A DNA stretch of 64,000 bases from Turritopsis dohrnii (lineage: Eukaryota > Cnidaria > Hydrozoa > Anthoathecata > Oceaniidae): positions 62,001 through 126,000 of the forward strand of contig BQMF02000338.1 in NCBI GenBank assembly GCA_027922465.2, written 5' to 3'. Below are positions 46,305 through 58,357 of the stretch, piece after piece; position 1 is the first letter of the stretch, and each line of letters opens with the position of its first letter. A model generated the notes under the pieces. That model was not told the origin of the DNA and did not search any database. It saw only the letters and a program-made list of their open reading frames with translations. The position numbers were made by a program, and so were the translations under genes.

Positions 46305-46460
46305 GAAGAAACTTTCGCGAGGCGAAAAAATCGCGAAATTTTGGGAATTTACTTTCGCGAATGGCCCAGTTGACTATATTTCGCGAGAATTAACTTTCGC
46401 GAATGACCAATTTGACTATGTTTCGCGAGAATTAAATTAGCTTTCGCGAATGCAATTTCC
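46305..46460. repeat. TTTCGCGA palindromic repeat fragment
   Basis: At least six TTCGCGA or TCGCGAA motifs, including two tandem copies of TTTCGCGAGAATTAACTTTC-like sequence separated by GACTAT. Same family as 40540-40640. Confidence 0.55.
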
Positions 46461-46870
46461 ATGATTCAAAAAGGAGACAAGTCCTACATTACAGAAACAA
46501 AGTTGGTCAAAATACAAACAAGAAATACAGTTTTTAAAAAGTTTTCCTATTTATTTTGAATGATACAGAGGAAAAAACCCTAAATTAAAGCATGCTATGT
46601 TTAATAGCTTAATGCCATGGTATGAATATGGTATGAATATTAGACAAATATATTTTAAGCAGAAGCTTTTCGATTTATTTAATCATCATCAGTGCTACAA
46701 GTATAAATTTGTTTCTAAAATTATCGTTTTATTTACAAAGCTTAAAATGAGGAATCGCAGTGTTTTATTGCGTTTTCTTTATTTACAAATAAAAGAATTA
46801 AAGCTACGTCACACTGTGTCGAAATAAATGTAAAACCTTTGTTTCGATCTCATTGTTTAAAGTTGGTCTT

Positions 46871-47425
46871 TTAATAGCAATAATTGAGGCTTTTAAGATT
46901 TCGCCTTTCATGTGCGTTTGATGGTGCGGACAAAAGAATTTTCCACGTGAATACATGATCCGGGTTTAGTTGTAGGTGTTTTGATGGCTCCGAATTCCCC
47001 TTTAACGAGTTGTGTTCTGTCCATCTAATCTCGACATTTTTACATGTTTCGCTAACGTACGTTTCACCGCAGTTACAATCTCCAAAATAAATTTTACACG
47101 ATGGGTGTGGATTGTCACTTTTCAGTTTAAATAAACTACAGACTTTCTTTGTTTGCCATCGAATTATTAGAGTGAACTTGTCGTCGATAAATGCGTGGAA
47201 TTTTTCAATAAATTTCTTTGACAAATTTTCATTCCGTTCACAAAATGGAAGAGTTACAAAAACTGATTTCTTGGGAATTTCAAAGAAGTTTTTCGGTATT
47301 ATCATTTCATCTCCATTATTGTCTTCAAACCTCTCTACAACACTATTTACGAATCGGATTGGAAAACCAGCTCTTTTGAATTTATCGATTATAAGAACTT
47401 TCTCATCATTGAAATTATTTGTGGC
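46871..47425 (-). pseudogene. Penelope-like element: end of RT plus GIY-YIG endonuclease
   Basis: The minus strand is open over about 180 residues. It begins with a piece like the end of a Penelope reverse transcriptase (KRAGFPIRFVNSVVERF, then IPKNFFEIPK, TLPFCERNENLSKKFI). It continues into SCKIYFGDCNCGETYVSET and RWTEHNS, the GIY-YIG core with its zinc-like Cys pairs (KIYFGDC as the GIY part, ETYVSET as the YIG part, then R and E of the active helix). The catalytic RT domain is missing upstream. A stop follows NYCY. This is a 5'-truncated copy, as is usual for these retroelements. Confidence 0.65.
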
Positions 47426-47499
47426 TTAAATTAATGGATAATGGATCAAAATACATAGAAATCAAGCAATCAGCTATCAGTAATTAAATACTTATTATC

Positions 47500-48700
47500 T
47501 TAATTAAAATTGTGTATAGATATGCATTCTAAATGTTAGCAATCATCTGAATGTTCCCTTCCTTAATGTCGGCAACCATACCTCAGGGAGTTGGTATGAG
47601 ATACTGTTAATATGGGTCTTTCGATCAATGCTCAGGGGTTGACAAATCGTGTACGTGCATACGTGACGTACAAATATTAGGACTTTTTCGATGTCAACGT
47701 ACGACAAAAAAACCTTTCTTGTTCGTGCACGAATGCCAACTAGCCATTATCTTGTACGTGCATTTTATAAAATATTAGGTCATGTATTATTTTTTACTTG
47801 TCTTGTTCGTGAATAAAATTCTTTAAGACGTTTTTTACTCATTACTCCAAACAATAAATAGAGACTTCACATTATTCAATGAATTCATTGAAGAACAGAG
47901 ATGTCATTGTTTGCAAGGAAAGTTGTTTGCTCTTCACTGTTACAAAAAATGGTCAATTTTCAGAACCTTGATTTTTCTAATTAAGTAAAAGTTTCTTATG
48001 AGAATGTTTACACTGAATGTGATCTTGATGTGGTCCGTTGTGGCGTGGGAAAGTCCTCCGGTATTGCTTGATCATTGCAAATATTTTTACGTCTAATTAA
48101 AAATGCATAAGAAACTAAGATACAAAAGGACCATTCAGTGTTGACGTCATTTGTGAACAATCCCTTTGTTTTCATGTTTTTTTTCTTTTTACGAGTCTGA
48201 ACATGTTAAGAATCAGCACATCAGAATCAGTCTGTACATCAGAAGAATTTGTGTTTTAAGAAATATAAACACCTTTAACAGAAAACAAGTTGAAATTCGA
48301 CAACGTCTAGATACATTTAAAAATATTGCAGCAACGAAAGAACGTAAAAATGAATGATGTTAATAAACTTTTTGTTGCATTAACGTTTTTTCCTTGATGT
48401 ACATATTTTATTTCAAATATGAATGTATAAGAATTTTTGACGTACGCAAAAAAGCATATTTTGTACGTCAACGTATGAATGCTGTAGAAATTTGTCGACC
48501 CCTGATGCTATTATTGTCTCTTTCACCTTCCTGGCTATCCAACCGCTTCCTTGGTCTATGACTTTTTTATTTTCCCAGTCTTTAGCATGATCTTTATTCC
48601 AACTATGGTCCACTATTTCATTTTTATCTATATCACCATTGCATACGGCTGCCTCGTGTTCTTGAACAAGTTGCTTAAACTTTTGTTTAATACTCATCTC
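47500..48700 (-). pseudogene. Second RT/GIY-YIG C-terminal remnant, split by a MITE
   Basis: From 48697 to 48510 the minus strand reads KQLVQEHEAAVCNGDIDKNE, then WNKDHAKDWENKKVID and ARKVKETIIA, a pattern typical of the end of GIY-YIG cassettes in Penelope or related elements (EH..AV..GD...N.I..H.W...H.IDW...VI). The frame is then broken by the MITE 47633-48504. On the other side, near 47575-47610, a piece reads SYQLPEVWLPTL, which looks like the final residues of the same cassette. The pieces are degenerate and do not rejoin in one clean frame. Confidence 0.55.
47633..48504. mobile_element. 0.87 kb CAGGGG-ended MITE with 5-bp duplication
   Basis: The left end CAGGGGTTGACAAAT and the inverse of the right end CAGGGGTCGACAAAT match with one mismatch. 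ATGCT lies directly outside both ends (47628-47632 and 48505-48509). Subterminal ACGTAC/GTACGT motifs are frequent. CAGGG ends suggest a hAT-like element with a 5-bp duplication. No transposase is present. Confidence 0.8.
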
Positions 48701-50344
48701 ATCTTACTGGGTTAACCCTTGTTGGATTGCTGTGACATGAGCTCTTCAGTATTCTCTGTCTTCCTTACCTCTCCTTTAGAATATTAGAGTCTTCTGACAG
48801 CTGGCCAGTACTTCCTCGATGACCTGCCTTTGTTTCCATGAGAGGGTTCCCAGAAAAGAAGCTTTTGAATTAATTCTTCTTTGTTTTGCCAAAAATTCTC
48901 ATTTGATTTTGTTCTTTGTTGTTTGATGACATCAGTTATTTACAGAAGATTATCATATAGCTGTTTGTTTGTTGTGTACTGGAGAACACTGGACCACTGT
49001 CAAGGTTTTTATATGAACCATCAAGCCTTACCGTCAAGTACTTTGTAAGAGTCCATGCTAAGACACTTTTGACAATGGATTTTAAGAACACTTCAATCGG
49101 TCTGAGTTTGATATTATGTCCATTTTTTTAAGTACAATCTACGCTATTCCTGTTCACATAGAGGTGTCTTTCTCACAGCAATTAATCAAGAGGCAAGGTA
49201 TAGTAATTTATTGACTTGTGATTACTTATGTTTATGGTAGAGTTGTTGATGTTGTAGCTGTTGTCATGAATTCTGACTTACTCTTGTTTATATGAAGTCC
49301 AATTTCTTTGCCAGCATCTTGAATTTCAGTTTTTCAGCTTGTTTCTTTTGCTCTGATGATGTAATGACTGAAATTCAATAGCGTATGCCACTTTTACATT
49401 TAATCACTTGGTAGTAACTTCCAGTTATCCAGGTATTTTAATTGCTTTGTTTTTGTTTTTTTTTGTTTGCTTGGAACCAAAGCTTTGCATTGATTGAGCA
49501 CGCCCTATGATTTGAACTCTTTGGGTGATATTTGTTGTATGAGTCAAAGCTCAAAGGATGGTTTTGACACACTGTATGTACACAAGCATGTGGTTAGTTT
49601 TTTGCTTTGTTGCCCTTTTTCCACTAACCCACCTTTAGATAACTTTTTTGTTGATTATGATTTCTACAGAATTAACAGAAATTCTCAAAAGTTAACATTA
49701 TTATGGAAAGATCCTGAAAGTTGAATGTTTGATGAAGTTTTATTTTGAATTTTTTGTGTGGTGCTTCTCAGGATCTTTTTCATGTTTTATAATGTAGATA
49801 TAGGGGTTTACTTGAATGTAAACATCACTGAGCTAGCAGAATAGATTTGAGCACCACTTTGGTTAACCCCTAAACATTTTTGTTGTCTAAAACAAGACTT
49901 TCAGATATGACAAAGAAATTAGTCAACACTTCAACGAAAGGTCATGGATTTTTTTGTAATAAAGGATCAGAAATGAAACATCATGTACTTTTGGTAGTGT
50001 TCTATGTCAAAGTTTCGAGAAGTTTTGAGAAGTTAAAAGTATTTCCCCAGTAACATCAGAAAGTTCCAATTTAAAATAGCTTATGTTTTCAATTTTCTGG
50101 TGCTTGTATTGCGTCATGTTTCATGGTCCTCCTTATCTCATCACCTAAATATCATGACATGGATAAACACATTGTGTCTATCCAGCCTCTTACTGGTTAT
50201 ACATAAATATATACAAAAATGAACATTCTTAGTGAAGGAGGAAATTTATAACTGTCAGTATAGTATATACTGTACTTTGGAAGTTATTGTTTTGATGTTT
50301 TAGATAACGTTAAAAATACTAGTGCATGTTTCAGCTTTTATCCA
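48701..50344. other. Upstream region of the SFT2 gene, no other gene seen
   Basis: T-rich sequence with no supported exon. The 5' UTR and promoter of the SFT2 gene presumably lie in the last few hundred bases. TATATA-type sequence near 50260-50270 is suggestive only. Confidence 0.4.
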
Positions 50345-53300
50345 ATGCCATCTCTTCCATCTGTTAGCGGATACATTAAAGGAAAATTGAATAATGTTGA
50401 AGAAGTAGCCTCAGAGATTCAGAAAGTTGATGATAAAAAAGAAGAAGAAGAAGAGACAATGTCGTACTGGTTCGGTAAAAATGACGATGCTGAAGTTACA
50501 AATGATCAATGGCTACCAAGTTTGGTATGTTTTTTTGGAATTATCAATGGTTCCAGTCTTCTCCTTTTGACGAGTGCGATCGCACGCACACGCGCTGTCA
50601 TGCGTCAAAAGTCCTAGGCGTACATTAAATCACATGGGCCAATTTGTCATCAACGTATGAAAAAATCCTTTGTTTGTGGGCATAATAGCGTATGATTTTA
50701 ATAAGTTAACAAATGCTGCGGAATTTACTACAATCACCTATTTCTATTTAGAAATGATTTCCAAAGTGGAATATTCACTCTTTCCTTTCGTTTCTTAATA
50801 ATCCGTAGAAACAAACAAAGATTATTACGCAATGGTATTACAGTTGTCAAATTATTATTATTACATTTTCCAATCACGTAAAATATCAGATCGCACGCGC
50901 GTAAATTTCGAGCAACGTGTGATCGCACTGGTAAGGTACGATGATGCGTGCAATTTTAATCGCACACATAGGAAATTTTACAAGTGTGTTTCACCGCACG
51001 CATGGCATTTTTAAAAGGAGAAAACTGTGGTTCCAATTCTTTTGCCTTTAATACGACACTTAAGGTTTTAGAGACATTTCAAACCTGATTTGTGACTGCA
51101 GAACATACGAAATACATGGAAAATGTTTATAAAATTGTGAAAAGATTAGTATTAACTGCTGTTTGAATATTAGTGGAACAGCTTACAGAGAAATCCTCGG
51201 TTTACTCACTGAATAAACATTTGTGCTATTTTAGAGTAAAACACAAAGAATTGTGGGATTTTTTACATTTCTACTACTTGGTTTAATTTGTTTCATAAAG
51301 GTAATGAAATTGTTCAAGACTTGAAGTTCATCAGTGACAGCGTGTAATCTTTTTATTGAAAGTTATGTAGTCATTGTTGCTTCTCGGATTTAGGCTGGTC
51401 TTCTAGCTCCAGTACTTGTTCTTAAGATGAGAAAGTTCATTTTGACATATACCATGGGTAGTTTCTTCATGATAGGAAGGTATGGCTTTGTTTTAAACAT
51501 CCAATGTACTAACTGTTCCAAAAGAATGCCTTTCTGCTTTTCATTGCCACTTCTTTTTTTTAATAAAACTTTTTAGTGAAAGATTGATCTGAATTAAGAT
51601 ATCGTTAGTGTTTCAGTGTACCACCAATCACTAATTACATATGCACCAATTTGTGTGTGTGGTGTCAATGTTTTTAGGTCTCTTGCATCCAACCAATTAC
51701 GGAGATTAAATGCAGTTACTACGACTCATCACATATGCAATATCTTTAGACCTCACCTTAAAACCCACATCTTAAGTTCAATATTTAAATATGCTATGAT
51801 CTTGTCTTTTGTGTTAGATTTGAATAGTTGTTTTTCATGTTATAGCTTTGCATTCCTTTGGGGTCCTGCTAACCATTTGAAACATATTTTCTCGTATGAT
51901 CGTTTACCTTTCACCTGTGCATACTTTGGATCTCTATCAGCTACTCTTTATTCAGCAATGGTGGTAAAGTATCTACTTTTTTCAATCCCTTTCTGTATTT
52001 GTAAATATATATAATTATATCATTTTTTATGTGATCACAGTTTGAAAGTCAACAATTTGAATTTGAAAGAAACATCTAAGATCCTGCTCAAATGCATAAA
52101 CAAAGGTCAAGATTAAAACTCCCAAAAATAAGTGTGATCAACAGGTCTTAAACTTGTTTGGCGTGGTTTGTTTTGTTGTGAAACCCTGAAAATTTGCATT
52201 CCTTTCAGACTTAGGGAATCATTTCGGAAATTTTATTGTCAAAAGTTAATATGTCTGTTATGGTGTGAACTTTGTCAAAAATTCAGCCAAAAAATCAATG
52301 TATACATTATTTTAAAATACATTAAAAACATATATTTTCTTTCTTTAACGAAGCTTTAACGAAGCTTTTACAATCTAAAAGCATTTATACAAGTATCTAC
52401 AGTAGAATAATTGGTCTGTTATAAAATAAAATTACCCACGGGAATCAGTATAAAGAAAATGAAAAGGAGGAGAGGCTGGAGAACCTAAAAGACAAAATAC
52501 GCAGTGATGAAATGCTAAAAATCAATTTAGGAAAAACAAAATGTAATAAAAACTAAGTGATGCCGTTTCTAAATAACAAAGACTTCTAATATCTTTGTGA
52601 TTGTTAATAGATGGATTTTTTTTTCTAATATGAAATGCTTCAAGCACTTTACGTTTCCTTGAGTTTTTATTTGCTTTGGAAATGATCGACCACGTGACTT
52701 TATGTGTGGAGTTTTGAACGAGATGTTTTGATGGCTCCGATTTCTCGTCACTGGAATTGTGTTCTGCCCATCGAATAGTAGCGTTTCTCTTGGTTTCTTC
52801 AATATAATGCTGATTGCAGTGTGAACTTTGTTCATTTCAGATGAAAAGTACCACCATCACATTGATATTTGCATCCTTGCAGATGGTTGCTCTTTCTTGG
52901 TAAGTATTGTCATAATTATGCACACATAAAAATGTGTTATTTCGTACTTGCATCTTCGGGGATATTTTCAGTCGCATCATTACAGTTTAATATTTCTTCC
53001 AGATAAGATATAACATGGTGGAACAAAAATTTGTTTATTAACTAATTCAACAAGAATAAGCGTTTGACTTAGCGGCAGCGACGTTAATAAAGTGAATGAA
53101 AGACACGTTGTGATACGAGAGATGGTAGAATATTTTAAGTCGGGACGAGCATGCGTAATGCAAGCATTTACAAACTTTGGAATAAATTAATGTATCATTT
53201 TATTTGCAAGACTCAAAAAATCGTACAACTTTATATCGAAGATGTTGTGGCGTTTTTAAGAAAGCATCAGCATGTTTCTAAAGAGTACTTGCAATCGTGT

Positions 53301-53528
53301 AATAAAGAATTTTTAACTGCGAGATATTCAGCATCAACCTTTGTGAATGTTGGACACAGTCAGAGCGCTTACAGGGCGTGAATTTTATATCTTTATTTGA
53401 TAATACGCCCTTTTTGTTTTAGGTACGTGTTAAGCTATATACCGGGTGGAACAACTGGCTTGAAATTCTTTTCTAAATTATTTGCTTCGAGTTGCACAAA
53501 GACAGTCTCGAAATCGTTACCTATTTAA
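50345..53528 (+). CDS. SFT2D: SFT2 domain vesicle-transport protein (six exons)
   Basis: Exons 50345-50524, 51235-51300, 51394-51479, 51846-51963, 52841-52899 and 53423-53528 join in phase into 204 residues. After a polar, acidic N-terminus (EIQKVDDKKEEEEETM) comes DQWLPSLSKTQRIVGF, followed by four hydrophobic segments: TFLLLGLICFIKAGLLAPVL, the MRKFILTYTMGS segment, WGPANHLKHIF with the AYFGSLSATLYSAMV segment, and TLIFASLQMVALSW. It ends with SYIPGGTTGLKFFSKLF, the hallmark of the SFT2/Got1-like family. The protein helps fuse endosome-derived vesicles with the late Golgi and is a Golgi multi-pass membrane protein (known for yeast Sft2). The length fits the longer SFT2D3/Sft2 type rather than 160-residue SFT2D1/2. 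Intron 1 carries a MITE and intron 5 a Penelope remnant. Confidence 0.9.
50554..51027. mobile_element. 474-bp MITE in SFT2 intron 1, 6-bp duplication
   Basis: The ends CAGTCTTCTCCTTTT and the inverse CAGTTTTCTCCTTTT match with one mismatch. TGGTTC flanks both sides (50548-50553 and 51028-51033). The interior has several GCGATCGCAC/ATCGCACGCGCG blocks and is CpG-rich. No coding sequence. Confidence 0.75.
52557..52835 (-). pseudogene. GIY-YIG endonuclease remnant in SFT2 intron 5
   Basis: On the minus strand, in the frame other than the longest open one, it reads HCNQHYIEETKRNATIRWAE, then HNSSDEKSEPSKHL and RKVLEAFHIRKK, ending in a stop near 52560. This is the YIG half and catalytic helix of a Penelope GIY-YIG domain, closely similar in pattern to the copy at 46871-47100 (RWTEHNS ... 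SEPSKHL). It is 5'-truncated and degenerate. Confidence 0.6.
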
Positions 53529-54435
53529 ACCCAAACTTGGTGATCGGTGGAGTTGATTAACTTACTTAGATGAGCGACGGAGTTTAGCTGTATCGCAGTC
53601 AAGCTGTGGTCGTAGAAGAAATTATTGGAAGGAATAGTACGCCACATAACCGTCCCTTGTATGTGATATGAAGATGGGTCTTCTATTACAAATTCGCTAC
53701 CATATCCTTCAGGGGTGTAGTGTTTTGACGTTCGTCTAATTTTTTTTTAAAAAAATTTTATTTTTTATTGTGTTCTTGAAATGTAATGTGATTTTTGCAG
53801 ATTTGTGCGAAAAGATAAATTTGAAAAGTATTTTTGATTTTTGTTAATAGGGACACCTTGTTCGATTACCTCCAGGTCACACAACTGCAACAATGCAATG
53901 CTAGCGGTGAAAATATCATTCTTTCGTGACACCTTTTTCTTGTTCCATCCGTGAAGGTATGCTCTTCGCCCGTCGACTTGAAAATAGTATTTGACTTGAA
54001 AATAAGTTGACTTATCATTGATATGTATATACGTATTTTTTTATAAGCAACCAGGTTATAAGAAACCCTAGGCAAATCTTAAAAAAAATTAAGCAACTTT
54101 CTTAGGAGCAAGCTTTTGTATAAGCAACATAAAATTTCTAGTATGTGAAATTCTTTCATAAGGTTACATCTGTTTAACAAATTCTAAACGGAATCCGAAG
54201 TTTTCCAGAAGAAGTTTATACTTGTTTTATGGTTTGATTATAAACGTTTAACATCCAATCTTGCTTATGTTCTTTCTCCAATGTTTCAAAAGTAGAAATG
54301 TTTGATAAATGCTTGAAAAAATTAAAAATTATGTAAGCAACCGTTAAGCAACTTTCCTAGGGATTTTAAGGCTTTTTTTTATGTTTTAAGCAACTTTCCT
54401 AGGCGATCATAAGCAATGAAAAAAATACGTGTAGT
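53529..54435. other. 3' UTR of SFT2 gene and intergenic sequence
   Basis: No coding exon. 54065-54420 repeats TAAGCAACTTTC(T/C)TAGG three times, spaced over 350 bp, probably part of an old repeat. Confidence 0.4.
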
Positions 54436-54645
54436 AGTATTGCTCTGACTTGACCAAAGTCAGCAGTTCAGCAAGTTTGCAGTCAGCCCGTGGCTCCTAA
54501 TTGGATGATACGCTGCTTTTGAACTGCACTGGAGTAAAGAATCAAAATACAAAATGATTGGGACTCGAACGGGTCTGCATTGGCTGCACTCAAAGGTACT
54601 AAACACTATACCCGTCGAGACGACATGTCGAATTTTTATTTGTCG
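54436..54645 (-). repeat. tRNA-derived SINE-like repeat
   Basis: On the minus strand it begins with a tRNA-like head: CGACGGGTATAGTGTTTAGTACC resembles an A box in its arm, and CGTTCGAGTCCC fits a B box. The body (54436-54540) is shared with 6762-6840. Probably a tRNA-derived SINE. Confidence 0.45.
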
Positions 54646-57530
54646 TTGTATGCATATGGTAGTTTGTGTGCGACATATTATTGATATGAGAAATTGATAT
54701 TGATATGATTTCTAGAGAAAAGGTATAAATCATCGAAACGGGGAATTCCCCATTATCTGAAAAAAAAAACAGTAGTAAAAAACGCACGGGGGCAGTCAAC
54801 AAGAATTTTAGGACTGGGGGACAGGTTGGTAGCAGACATTACGTCACGGTAAATGTTCTACACGATACTACTCCTTTGCCAGGAGGTAAGCCGCCATTAC
54901 TAAATCTGTTATTGAAATCAAAATCGTTCAATATCTGTGATTTATATTAACTATATCTGCTGTTACAGCTTTTACTTAACTAATGGGGTTCATACTTATT
55001 TCCTACATCGTTATTTTTATGTTTTAAGAAAAACTGGCATGTCAAACATAAATGGAACTTCACTCTCATAAAGTTTCCTTACGATGCACAAAGGTCAGTT
55101 ATTCATATACTTTTAAATGGGCTATTAACTAAATTTATTTTATTATATAATAATTTTTGTGTATTTTCCCTGTCTATCAAATATTCCACTACGTAGGTTA
55201 AAGCAATGAATTCTAAAAGCTAAAAACTTCCTCAGGAAGTTGTAAACAACATTGATGTGAGAGTGTTGTTTAGCTAGCTAGTTATCTGTTCTGTGTTCTA
55301 TATTTATTAGTCCCAAACTTGGTAAGGGTGAAATAAACTTCTTTTTAAATAATTAGAGAGGAAGTGTAAACTGTCGTGTATCTAAAACATCCTATTTTCA
55401 CTCGTGTGAAATATGAAATTTAAATGAAATTTGATCTATAATGGATACCTATTAAATGTTACCAGAAAACTGGAAACCTAACAGGAAAAGTATTACATAT
55501 TTTTCTTTAATAATATAAATACAAAAGTATGATGAATTTATTTTTACAGAATAAAAAGACTACTTTGAAAGGGTTCTTGTTCCCAATGAAATAATTTATA
55601 TATATCATTAAACATCATAACTGGTATGTTTCATCAATAGGAGGATTGGAGGATGTATACTTCATATTTTATAAGATTCAGGTCAGCGAATATTAGAACA
55701 AAAATTATTTACAACGGTCACACATGTGTTACCCTCATTAATACAAAACGAAATTAACATTGAAATTTAATTGAATCTCAAACGAAATTTTTGAGACCTA
55801 TCATCATGGGGAAAAAGCACGCTTATTAAAATTTCTTTGTATAAGTCATTAAACCACCCATGAAATACGGCAACTTTTCACAAAGTCTTTGCAAACATGT
55901 AATTAAGTGCTGATATTAAACATTCATTTTTTTCATGTTTTTAAAAACACTATTTTATTGATAAAAGAAAAAGTAAAAGAAAAACAGAAGCAACAGTGAA
56001 GAATATAATTTTTTGAGACATTTCATAATTTTCTTTACTTTACTTCACGTATGATGAATAAAAAATGTCCAGGCTAGACTCCTGAATATGAAGTAGAGAG
56101 ATGACCAATGTGAGCGGTGAAATTTTTTATGTTTTTCAGTGTTAGTTTCGAAAGAAATTGATCGTTTCTCCTGATGATTCAGGTGATGTTTTACAATAGG
56201 AATCTAAATGAAAATCTTAAAAAATGGGAAAAATGCACTTAAGTTTATTTTTACTGATCGAAGTCACCCCGGTGATCGAAGTCACCCCGCTCTGTAATGT
56301 TCTTGCCAATGAAGTGGCACTTTGACTTAATGAAACTTGATAAACTTTGCCATTAATGATGACATTGAAAATCTGAGTATGCTGTGAAGATACTAGACTC
56401 GCTGGCTGAAATGGCACGAATATAAATAGATGACATTGTCAATCTGTTTCAAAATCCTGTATAGAACTCACCACCATTGATTTTTAATTTTTTTAAAATC
56501 TTTTTAATCATTTGAAGACTTTCTTTTTACAATAATTGTCAAATTCAATGAATATAAAGGTAGGGTGATATTTTCGTTTTTTATGAACAACTCACATTTC
56601 GGAAAACATGAAGGAATTTTCAAAATCACTCAAAAATTTCAAAGTTACTATTTCAAAATTTCAGAAAATGGTGAAATGTGACAGATTCTAATTTTCAATA
56701 TTCTTTTGAATATTTTTCAAAATTTGTGTTGTTGCTTCCTATTGTGCTACCTATGTGTTAATAACAATGTATTCATTATCAATTGTCACAATTATCAATT
56801 AATTATCGTGGTTGTTGAAGCAAACAAAACAAAACCTCATTTAGTATGATTTTGTGCGATTTTCATTTGTCAAAATACCTTTCGCAGAAGAAGAATTTAC
56901 AGTTGTTATACCATAATTGATTGAAAATAAACCACAGCTTATGTTTTTATTGGTTCAATGAAATTTTTTCAATGTTTATCAAAATTGCCTTTGATTTTTT
57001 GAATCTTTCATTTTTTATCTTATAATCATATTAATAAGTTAGTATCTAACATTCCATCATTTTTTTCCTTGTCTTGTCTAAACAGATGCCATGAAATTGG
57101 TTATGAAAAGTTTTATTGAAAATCAAGAACTTGTTTAGTGTTGATTTGACTGCTGGCAAAAATTTAACTGCAGAAAAACTGAACAGAGGAAGTTTTTTTC
57201 CATGTGAATTTATTATAGTAATTCACACCCTGAAGTAATTAAGTTTAAACACCATACTTGGAACCTTCAAATTTGCAATCACGGAAATAAGAAGTTTGCA
57301 TGCTACATAACATTTGTTATGTCATAGCATTCTCTTATTTTAATGGGACCAAAAAGAAAGGTTTTTATGATTTACTTAGTTCAATGTTACTACTATCCAT
57401 TGTGCCTTTAGACTTGTGATTATTCATGAAAGTGTGTGTCACACTTGGAGTAAACTGATGTTGCAACATGAATTTTACATTTATACAACATATTAGATAT
57501 ATTACATAATATAACATGTCCACAGTTTTT
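54646..57530. other. Upstream region of the eIF4G gene, no exon proven
   Basis: The first exons of the eIF4G gene must lie here or further upstream. A CCAGGAG-GTAAGC donor-like site at 54881-54892 near a TTACGTCA element (54839-54846) could be a 5' non-coding exon and promoter. 55034 opens MSNINGTSLS with no good donor after it. Neither is firm. The rest is AT-rich intron or intergenic sequence. Confidence 0.35.
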
Positions 57531-57536
57531 AGAATA

Positions 57537-58223
57537 CCGTATTTCCTCTAATAAGCGTCGCAGCACTCTTTAATCTTTTGTGTTTTTAGGTGCAGCGCTC
57601 TTTTCAAAATTTCAAAATTTCTGTTTTTAAGTTCTCAGGAAACAAACAGAGAACGTGAAATTGACAATCATAGTTTAATTCTATAGCATTTTTTTCACGT
57701 AAAAAACCCTAGACTACAATGCCTTCATCAGAATCATGGTCCTCATCGACTAGTGAAACGCTCAACGTCAGAATCTGTTATGTTTTCAAATGGGCTGACT
57801 TGTGAATCCTCTTTCTGTGATTATGAGAAATTATTCTTGTTGGGCACATACCAATTGAGTTGTCAAAACTCATCAATCAATTTCTTCAAGCCAACGATTC
57901 GTACTCAATGATAGCAAGTGTTGTTGGAAAGAGGAAAAGAGAACTGGGACTTGTTCTTCCAGCTAATTTCAAATGTTCTTCATTGAACAAAAAACTTTCT
58001 TAAAACGATATTTTCTTATCTTGAACTGGAATTGGAAGAATTTGCTGATAGAAAAACGATAGAATTTAAATACAAATTTTTCTCTTTTCTTATTTTTTTA
58101 AATTTCTTTTCTGATGAGCGCTGCATTTGGGCGCAGGGCTCCTTAGAGGACGGTGGTCTTTTCGAATTTTAAATTATAGGTGCGGTGCTAATTAGAGGGC
58201 GGTGCTAAATAGAGGAAATGCAG
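57537..58223. mobile_element. 0.69 kb TA-flanked MITE
   Basis: The left end CCGTATTTCCTCTAATAAGC and the inverse of the right end CTGCATTTCCTCTATTTAGC match with a few differences. TA flanks both sides (57535-57536 and 58224-58225). Subterminal GCGC/GCAGCGCTC and GGGCGGTGCTAA motifs are present. A degraded acidic tail (DSDVERFTS, then DEDHDSDEG in another frame) is visible on the minus strand near 57715-57790, possibly the end of a dead transposase. End architecture resembles the larger element at 7225-37393. Confidence 0.7.
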
Positions 58224-58357
58224 TAATCCCTTTATAAGAAACTGAAAAGCAAGTGTTGGAATTCTTTTACAAAATTCTTTTGCATAAAGAATAACTTGAG
58301 AATTTTATATATATGGTAGATGTATAATGTGTACAATGTGTGATTATTCTTTTTCAG

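Noticed and set aside
53151..53381. A 76-residue plus-strand frame in SFT2 intron 5
   Set aside because: No splice or similarity support; the SFT2 reading frame skips it.
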